Part shown: piece by piece, positions 58,919 through 64,000 of the stretch
How the letters are laid out: each line of letters opens with the position of its first letter
How positions within the stretch are numbered: the first letter of the stretch is position 1
Assembly (NCBI GenBank): GCA_016699045.1
Contig: CP064957.1
Location: forward strand, 682,001-746,000
Source of the DNA: a bacterium
Lineage (GTDB): Bacteria; Babelota; Babeliae; Babelales; RVW-14
Length of the DNA stretch: 64,000 nucleotides
Direction: 5' to 3'
Made by a program: the position numbers and the translations under genes
Notes under the pieces: model-generated
What the model was told of the DNA's origin: nothing
What the model saw: only the letters and a program-made list of their open reading frames with translations
The model's database searches: none

Positions 58919-61009
58919 ATGCACATGAAATTCAATCTGCCAGAGTTGGGTATTGAAGTTGAAATTGGTAAATTTGCCCGACAAGCTCATGGTGCCGCTT
59001 GGGTTAAGGTGGGCAACAATATCGTACTGTCTACGGTTGTTGCAGCTCCTGCAGGAAAAAGCTTTGCGGGTTTTTTTCCGTTGACTGTTGAATACCGCGA
59101 GAGACTCTCTGCTGCCGGCAAAATTCCTGGTGGCTACTTAAAGCGAGAAGGTCGACTATCTGATCATGAGGTTCTTATTTCCCGCATTATCGATCGTCCT
59201 ATTCGTCCTCTTTTTCCAACTTATTATTTTGACGAAGTACAGCTTCTTTCGACAGTTTATTCCTCAGATGGTGCTTTTCCCGCAAGTATTCTTTCATTAA
59301 TCGGCTCATCTATTGCCTTAACCATTTCTGAAATCCCATTCATGGGGCCTATCGGTGGGGTACAAATTGGGCGTATTAATGGCGAATGGAAGTTTAATCT
59401 CAGTCATGAAGAAATAGAGAAATCAGACACAAACATTATTGTCGCAGGCACCAAAAATGGTATTTCCATGGTTGAGGGCAACTGTAATGATTTATCTGAA
59501 ACTGAGTTGATTGATATTTTATTCTTGGCTCATGAGAAAATTAAAGCCCAAGTCGACTGGCAACTTGAAATTCAAAAAGCCGTTGGCAAGCAAAAACTTG
59601 AACTTTCAAGTGAGTATGATTGGGATGCTTTACAAAAACGCGTTGATGCTTTTGTAGCTGAAAACGATATGACTAGTGTTTTTGGTGAAACAAAAAAAGA
59701 GCGCAGCATTGCTATGGAAGCGCTGAGAGATAAAGTCATTCAAAACTTTGTAGCAGATTTTGAAGCAGGTTTACTAACTGAAGAGATTGTTAGCCATCTA
59801 TTTGAAAATCGCATTAAAGTTCTTCTTTCTGATGTTCTGGCAAAAAAACAAGTTCGCATGGATGGTAGAAAACTTGATGAAGTAAGACCTATTTCGATTG
59901 AAATTGGCCTTTTACCTTGCGTGCACGGCTCATCAGTATTTATGCGCGGCGAAACGCAAGCGTTATCAAGCATCACACTTGGCACATCCCAAGACGCACA
60001 AAAAGTTGATTCTCTTTTTGGGGCAACACAAGAACGCTCATTCATGCTTCATTACAACTTCCCTCCTTTTTCCGTTGGTGAAGTGCGCGCAATTCGCGGT
60101 GTAGGAAGACGAGAAATTGGTCATGGCTTTTTAGCAGAATCATCATTCCGTAACGTTTTACCTTCTGAAAACAGCTTTCCTTACACAATCCGCTCTGTTG
60201 TTGATATTTTGGAATGTAATGGCTCTTCGTCAATGGCTACTGTTTGCGCAACGAGCATGGCGTTAATGGATGCTGGCGTACCAATTAGTCAAATGGTTGG
60301 CGGTATCGCTATGGGACTGGTAAAAGATTCTCAAAGCAACTATCACGTTTTGACTGATATTCTTGGCACTGAAGATGCACTTGGGTTGATGGATTTCAAG
60401 GTAACCGGTACTAAAAAAGGTATCATGGCCTTCCAGCTTGACATTAAAGACAAAGTTGGTCTGCCACGTGAACTTTTAATGAAAGCGCTTGAACAAGCAC
60501 GTACCGCTCGTCTGCACATTTTGAAAAAAATGTCTGAAACGTTAGCTGCACCACGCACTGAAATTTCAAGCCTTGCTCCTCGTATTTCTTCTTTTAAGGT
60601 CCCGCAAGATAAAATTGGCGCAATTATTGGGCCCAGTGGGAAAGTTATTAAAGAAATTATTGCTAAGACAAAAACACAAATCGACATCGAAGATGACGGT
60701 ACGGTTAAGATTTTCTCCAAAGATGAAGCTGCTGCAAAAGAAGCTGGTAACTGGATTAAAACCATTGTTGGTGATATTGAACCAGGAAGCTCATATGATG
60801 GCATCGTGCGTCGTGTTGTCGATTTTGGTATCTTTGTTGAATTAGTACCTGGAAAAGAAGGCCTTGTTCATATTTCATCAATAGCGCGCGACAAACAACG
60901 CGACCTTGAGCGCATGTACAAAATAAATGACGTTATTAAAGTTAAAGTTATTCATTTTGATAAAGAAACTGGACGCATTCGTTTAATTGCACCAGAACTT
61001 GAAAAATAG
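58919..61009 (+). CDS. pnp: Polyribonucleotide nucleotidyltransferase (PNPase)
   Basis: A 696-residue PNPase, the phosphorolytic 3'-5' exoribonuclease of the degradosome. Two RNase PH-like domains are visible (first FFPLTVEYRERLSAAGKIPGG; second TQALSSITLGTSQDAQKVDS, with the active region MALMDAGVPISQMVGGIAMGL and LTDILGTEDALGLMDFKVTGT). A KH domain (DKIGAIIGPSGKVIKEII) and an S1 domain (YDGIVRRVVDFGIFVELVPGKEGLVHISSI) follow. GAGAGG at 58903-58908 lies 10 bases before the ATG; the second ATG two codons on is an alternative. Confidence 0.97.
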   Translation: MHMKFNLPELGIEVEIGKFARQAHGAAWVKVGNNIVLSTVVAAPAGKSFAGFFPLTVEYRERLSAAGKIPGGYLKREGRLSDHEVLISRIIDRPIRPLFPTYYFDEVQLLSTVYSSDGAFPASILSLIGSSIALTISEIPFMGPIGGVQIGRINGEWKFNLSHEEIEKSDTNIIVAGTKNGISMVEGNCNDLSETELIDILFLAHEKIKAQVDWQLEIQKAVGKQKLELSSEYDWDALQKRVDAFVAENDMTSVFGETKKERSIAMEALRDKVIQNFVADFEAGLLTEEIVSHLFENRIKVLLSDVLAKKQVRMDGRKLDEVRPISIEIGLLPCVHGSSVFMRGETQALSSITLGTSQDAQKVDSLFGATQERSFMLHYNFPPFSVGEVRAIRGVGRREIGHGFLAESSFRNVLPSENSFPYTIRSVVDILECNGSSSMATVCATSMALMDAGVPISQMVGGIAMGLVKDSQSNYHVLTDILGTEDALGLMDFKVTGTKKGIMAFQLDIKDKVGLPRELLMKALEQARTARLHILKKMSETLAAPRTEISSLAPRISSFKVPQDKIGAIIGPSGKVIKEIIAKTKTQIDIEDDGTVKIFSKDEAAAKEAGNWIKTIVGDIEPGSSYDGIVRRVVDFGIFVELVPGKEGLVHISSIARDKQRDLERMYKINDVIKVKVIHFDKETGRIRLIAPELEK

Positions 61010-61036
61010 AAATCTCAATTTTTAAATGGAAGCATC

Positions 61037-61912
61037 ATGGAACCAACAAAGCGTCGTATTGACGGACGAGCCGTCGATCAAGTAAGATCCGTTAAAACTT
61101 ACTACGACCTTATTGGTTTTGCAGATGCTTCCATTTTATTTGAACTCGGAAAAACAAAAATTCTTGTTTCGGTCACTTTGCAAGATGGTGTCCCTCGCTT
61201 CTTAAAAGGTCAAAAAACTGGTTGGCTCAATGCTGAATATGCAATGCTACCATGCTCCACACAACAACGCATTCAACGTGAAATTATTGCTGGCAAAAGA
61301 AACTCTCGGAATGTGGAAATATCACGCCTGATTGGCCGTTGTTTACGCACAGTCGTCGATCTTGACCTGATTCCAGACAAAACGATTAACATTGATTGTG
61401 ACGTCTTGCAAGCAGATGGTGGCACACGCGTGGCCTGTATTACCGCCGCAAGCCTTGCACTTAACGTCGCCGCAAATCGCTGGCGCGAGCGTGGCGTCAT
61501 TCGTCACAATTTGATTAAAGAGTCTATCGCCGCCATTTCTGTTGGTATCGTACAAAAAACTCCCATGATCGATTTAAATTATACCGAAGATTCACAAGCA
61601 GAAGCAGATTTTAATGTCGTTATAACACAATCTGGCAAGCTTATTGAGCTACAAGGCACCGCAGAAAAAGATCCCGTTGATTGGAGCGTTTTTGAACAAA
61701 TCAAAGATATCGCCATTAAAGGTATTAAAGATCTTTTTATAACAACAGCAACTGTTGTTCCAGTTTTAACGATACAACAAGAAGATTTCTTGCCCTTTAT
61801 TCATCAAGCGGCACTAGAACAGAAATCGGTTACACCTCAACCTACTCAAACAACTCGCATAAATCCTTTTAGCATTGCAGGCCGAATCAATGCTCTCCAA
61901 CAAAAGAGCTAG
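61037..61912 (+). CDS. rph: Ribonuclease PH
   Basis: A 291-residue RNase PH, the phosphorolytic tRNA 3'-end trimming enzyme. Family segments are GWLNAEYAMLPCSTQQRIQRE, GKRNSRNVEISRLIGRCLRTVVDL and INIDCDVLQADGGTRVACITAA with the active-site Asp residues. PMIDLNYTEDSQAEADFNVV and LIELQGTAEKDPVDW complete the core. It runs about 45 residues past the usual length with a Pro/Thr/Gln tail. It follows pnp after 27 bases, so two phosphorolytic RNases share an operon. Confidence 0.94.
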   Translation: MEPTKRRIDGRAVDQVRSVKTYYDLIGFADASILFELGKTKILVSVTLQDGVPRFLKGQKTGWLNAEYAMLPCSTQQRIQREIIAGKRNSRNVEISRLIGRCLRTVVDLDLIPDKTINIDCDVLQADGGTRVACITAASLALNVAANRWRERGVIRHNLIKESIAAISVGIVQKTPMIDLNYTEDSQAEADFNVVITQSGKLIELQGTAEKDPVDWSVFEQIKDIAIKGIKDLFITTATVVPVLTIQQEDFLPFIHQAALEQKSVTPQPTQTTRINPFSIAGRINALQQKS

Positions 61913-62429
61913 TTGCTCACGCGCATTTTTAAAAAAATTCTTGGCAATATGCGTCATTACCTTTTTTGCAGCATGCCTTCCTAGGCGTCAAATTTCGCGC
62001 GATTCACATGTTCCACTATTTATTCAAATGCCGCTCAGTAAATTTGTTTTTCGCGATGTCTCAAGTATTATTTACAACGCACTAACCGACCACTGCGCAC
62101 GCGTTGGCTATCATCTTGTTACAAAGCCACAGGACGGCTATACCTTGCATATCGAAGTTAAAGACCTGTCATCATTAAGAAAATTTGTCTCTCCAGATAT
62201 CTTACTTTTTCATACAACGGTTCAATTAGAATTGGTATGTTCGCTGTATGATTTTACTCACAAACTCGTTCAACAAAAAACATTTCGTTTTTCGACCTTG
62301 ATATCTAAAGCAAGAAATCCTATTCTTAATAGTAGTTTCTCAACTTTTGAATATAAACAATTAATAAACCAAGCAGCGCCAAAAATTGAACGCTACTTTA
62401 GGCGATTTCTGAAAAAAGATGGATTTTAA
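61890..62429 (+). CDS. LptE-like LPS-assembly lipoprotein
   Basis: About 180 residues from the ATG at 61890, which overlaps the 3' end of rph. An N-terminal hydrophobic segment (FLAICVITFFAAC) ends in a lipobox-like FAAC, so it should be an outer-membrane lipoprotein. The following order of short strands (VPLFIQMPLSKFVFRDVSSIIYNALTDHCARVGYHLV, then YTLHIEVKDLSS) resembles the LptE/RlpB fold that plugs LptD. The next gene is holA-like, and lptE-holA adjacency is well known in proteobacteria. Together with kdsB this supports LPS export. Similarity is weak, so the symbol is left blank. Confidence 0.62.
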   Translation: MLSNKRASCSRAFLKKFLAICVITFFAACLPRRQISRDSHVPLFIQMPLSKFVFRDVSSIIYNALTDHCARVGYHLVTKPQDGYTLHIEVKDLSSLRKFVSPDILLFHTTVQLELVCSLYDFTHKLVQQKTFRFSTLISKARNPILNSSFSTFEYKQLINQAAPKIERYFRRFLKKDGF

Positions 62430-63396
62430 AACGTTTCTAAGCCGAGCACTTACTCCTCAATTCTGGCAACAGAATAAAAACTATTGCTTTCAAGGATCTG
62501 CCTATCCATACTTTTTTTTCAAAATGCTTTTTCCTCATCTAGAAAAGAATAATTGTTTACCCTCTGAGATAACAAAAACATGGGCTACCGTGTTGGATGA
62601 AAAAAAAATTCAAACAATGCTCGCTCAAAATATGCTGGGAATTGATTCTTTTTTTTGGTTCGGCGATGGAGCAGCTATTTTGCCTGAAAAGGCAAAAAAA
62701 AACTTAATCAATTTTTTTTGTTCGTACAAAGGGCCCAACAGTATTAGTTTTTTTGTTGATCTTGAAACAAATGTTTCGAACTATCCATGCACACTTATCT
62801 CGATCCCTGCGACAATTAACTATACTGAATTTCAAGCGTTGCTTTCTTTTTATGAAAAAACTATTCCTGAAAAAAAAATACTTTTTCTTAAAAAAATATT
62901 TACTCACTCATCAACATTGCCACTCAATACCTGTTGCAATATTTTAAATATATTGGATTTGGTAAGCGTGCATTTACTTGATCAACTGTTTACCTATCTT
63001 GAAACATCACTTGATACACAGCCATCATTTATGCAGCTTTCAGAATATTTTTTTTCCGGCAACGCCCCCGCCTTTTTTAGTACGTGGAGCAAAGTTGGCC
63101 CCGAATATCCCGATATATTTTGGTTATCATACTGGTCAGAACAGATATGGCGCGCGTATCATACAAAAAAATTTCTACAAAAAAACGACTTCGTTCAAGC
63201 AAAAAAAATTGGCTATCGCCTTCCTTATTCATTCATGAATAAATATTGGAAAAATTTTAAACTTCAAGATCTATCCGAATTGCACGAACAATTGTATACT
63301 ATCGACTATGCATTAAAAACAGGATCAACATTCTGTTTACTTGATCAATTTTATTTGAATTATTTTTTGAAGTATACTCAACCAAAGGGGATGTAG
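62419..63396 (+). CDS. holA: DNA polymerase III delta subunit-like protein
   Basis: A 325-residue protein overlapping lptE by 11 bases. It shows weak but consistent HolA features. LSEYFFSGNAPAFFSTWSKV is followed by FWLSYWSEQIWRAYHTKKFLQKNDF and then YRLPYSFMNKYWKNFKLQDLSELHEQLYTIDYALKTGS, matching the order of the delta C-terminal domain (helix with Lys, Pro-Phe turn, final IDxxLKxG). Delta opens the beta clamp during loading. The assignment rests on the C-terminal pattern and on the lptE-holA neighbourhood. Confidence 0.62.
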   Translation: MDFKTFLSRALTPQFWQQNKNYCFQGSAYPYFFFKMLFPHLEKNNCLPSEITKTWATVLDEKKIQTMLAQNMLGIDSFFWFGDGAAILPEKAKKNLINFFCSYKGPNSISFFVDLETNVSNYPCTLISIPATINYTEFQALLSFYEKTIPEKKILFLKKIFTHSSTLPLNTCCNILNILDLVSVHLLDQLFTYLETSLDTQPSFMQLSEYFFSGNAPAFFSTWSKVGPEYPDIFWLSYWSEQIWRAYHTKKFLQKNDFVQAKKIGYRLPYSFMNKYWKNFKLQDLSELHEQLYTIDYALKTGSTFCLLDQFYLNYFLKYTQPKGM

Positions 63397-63401
63397 AATT
63401 T

Positions 63402-63665
63402 ATGGCGCTATCACTATACGATCTTTTAAAACGCGAAATTAAACGTATGATCGTAGGCATCGGCAAAAACGGAGCGGGCAATATTCACCCGCTTATCATG
63501 AACGAAACAGAACGCTACGTTATTGAACAAGTTTTACAAGAAACTAATAACAATTACTTACTTGCTTCAAAAATGCTTGGTATTAGCAGAAGTACTTTAT
63601 ACAGAAAAATAGACACTCTCAGCATTATCACTAATAAACATAATCCTGAAAAGCTAGATTTTTAA
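63402..63665 (+). CDS. Fis-type helix-turn-helix protein
   Basis: An 87-residue protein whose C-terminal half is a Fis/NtrC-type HTH (HTH_8): ERYVIEQVLQETNNNYLLASKMLGISRSTLYRKI. The first half (MALSLYDLLKREIKRMIVGIGKNGAGNIHPLIM) is basic and unassigned. It lacks a receiver or AAA+ domain, so it is a small DNA-binding protein like Fis. It starts 6 bases after holA and faces mreB tail to tail across 3 bases. Confidence 0.78.
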   Translation: MALSLYDLLKREIKRMIVGIGKNGAGNIHPLIMNETERYVIEQVLQETNNNYLLASKMLGISRSTLYRKIDTLSIITNKHNPEKLDF

Positions 63666-63668
63666 CGA

Positions 63669-64000
63669 TTATTTCATTAATGCATCTTTAAAGAAATTCA
63701 ACTCATCAAGAACCTTACCAGCACCAAGTACCACACACAGAAGTGGATCTTCGGCAACACGCACGGGTAAGCCAGTTTCTTTTGAGATAAGAACATCAAG
63801 TTTCTTTAGTAATGAGCCACCACCAGACATCATAATACCACGATCAACTAAATCAGATGAAAGCTCTGGCGGTGTGTTTTCAAGAGCTGAACGCACTGCA
63901 TCAATAATCACTGAAATAGGCTCAGTCAATGACTCAAAAACTTCAGCATCAGTCAGTGTCAAAGTCTTTGGCACACCGGTAATTAAATCGCGCCCCTTAA
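63669..64000 (-). CDS. mreB: Rod-shape protein MreB, C-terminal part (cut by window edge)
   Basis: The last roughly 110 residues of an actin-like MreB on the minus strand; the 5' part lies beyond base 64000. The visible sequence starts KGRDLITGVPKTLTLTDAEVFESL, then DRGIMMSGGGSLLKKLDVLISKETGLPVRVAEDPLLCVVLGAGKVL, the phosphate-2 and adenosine motifs typical of MreB. MreB guides lateral wall synthesis, so the cell probably keeps an elongation machinery. Confidence 0.93.
   Translation of the reverse strand, partial: KGRDLITGVPKTLTLTDAEVFESLTEPISVIIDAVRSALENTPPELSSDLVDRGIMMSGGGSLLKKLDVLISKETGLPVRVAEDPLLCVVLGAGKVLDELNFFKDALMK

Noticed and set aside
60343..60804. 153-residue minus-strand frame opposite pnp
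   Set aside because: It is antisense to the conserved PNPase core and KH domain; a shadow of codon usage.

Overview
The window is a stretch of AT-rich bacterial chromosome. It looks like a Gram-negative, host-associated bacterium with a small genome, most likely of the Candidatus Dependentiae (TM6) type. That placement is an inference from gene content: kdsB, an lptE-like lipoprotein and a proteobacterial-style gyrB/rpoB/rpoC architecture point to an outer membrane, and many genes encode exported proteins built from eukaryote-like or host-interaction modules. A marker-gene tree (RpoB, RpoC, GyrB) would settle it.

Positions 1-5700 hold a run of exported proteins: three tandem clostripain-like (C11) proteases, the first cut by the window edge, an exported ankyrin protein, and a 740-residue protein with an internally duplicated papain-like Cys/His/Asp pattern. 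Positions 5800-8700 carry a Nudix hydrolase, a frameshifted MazG/HisE-like gene and transketolase, followed by tRNA-Asp and a repeat-like spacer. Positions 8979-12160 hold a CPT-like kinase, an APH-like kinase, a cupin protein and a broken VanX-like dipeptidase.

The most unusual region is 12178-16760. Two adjacent genes encode RNase III-family proteins with apparent N-terminal signal peptides. One has a complete catalytic centre followed by dsRNA-binding-like modules. The other carries two RNase III domains in tandem, as Dicer does, with the second one degenerate at two metal ligands. After uvrB-mutY come two tandem giant exported paralogs (1700 and 1644 residues) built from a tectonin-like propeller and three FAMeT-like domains.

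From about 30.2 kb the content is mostly housekeeping: gyrB, tadA, a dksA-like gene, tRNA-Thr, rpsI, glmS (interrupted by a frameshift), an SSS symporter, tdk-radA, an exported protein of unknown function, kdsB, murA (with Asp in place of the fosfomycin-target Cys), atpG, a NYN-domain gene and tsaE. A tRNA cluster (Tyr-Gly-Thr-Thr-rpmG-Trp) then leads into secE-nusG-rplK-rplA-rplJ-rplL-rpoB-rpoC. It is laid out as in many bacteria but has no tuf gene. The window ends with tRNA-Val, rpsO-pnp-rph, an lptE-holA pair, a Fis-type HTH protein and the 3' end of mreB. RpoB carries an unusual Cys-rich insertion near its N terminus.

Three genes (mazG-like, vanX-like, glmS) are interrupted by single-base shifts, mostly in homopolymers, so assembly error and real decay both need to be considered. 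I saw no rRNA, CRISPR array, insertion sequence or prophage.
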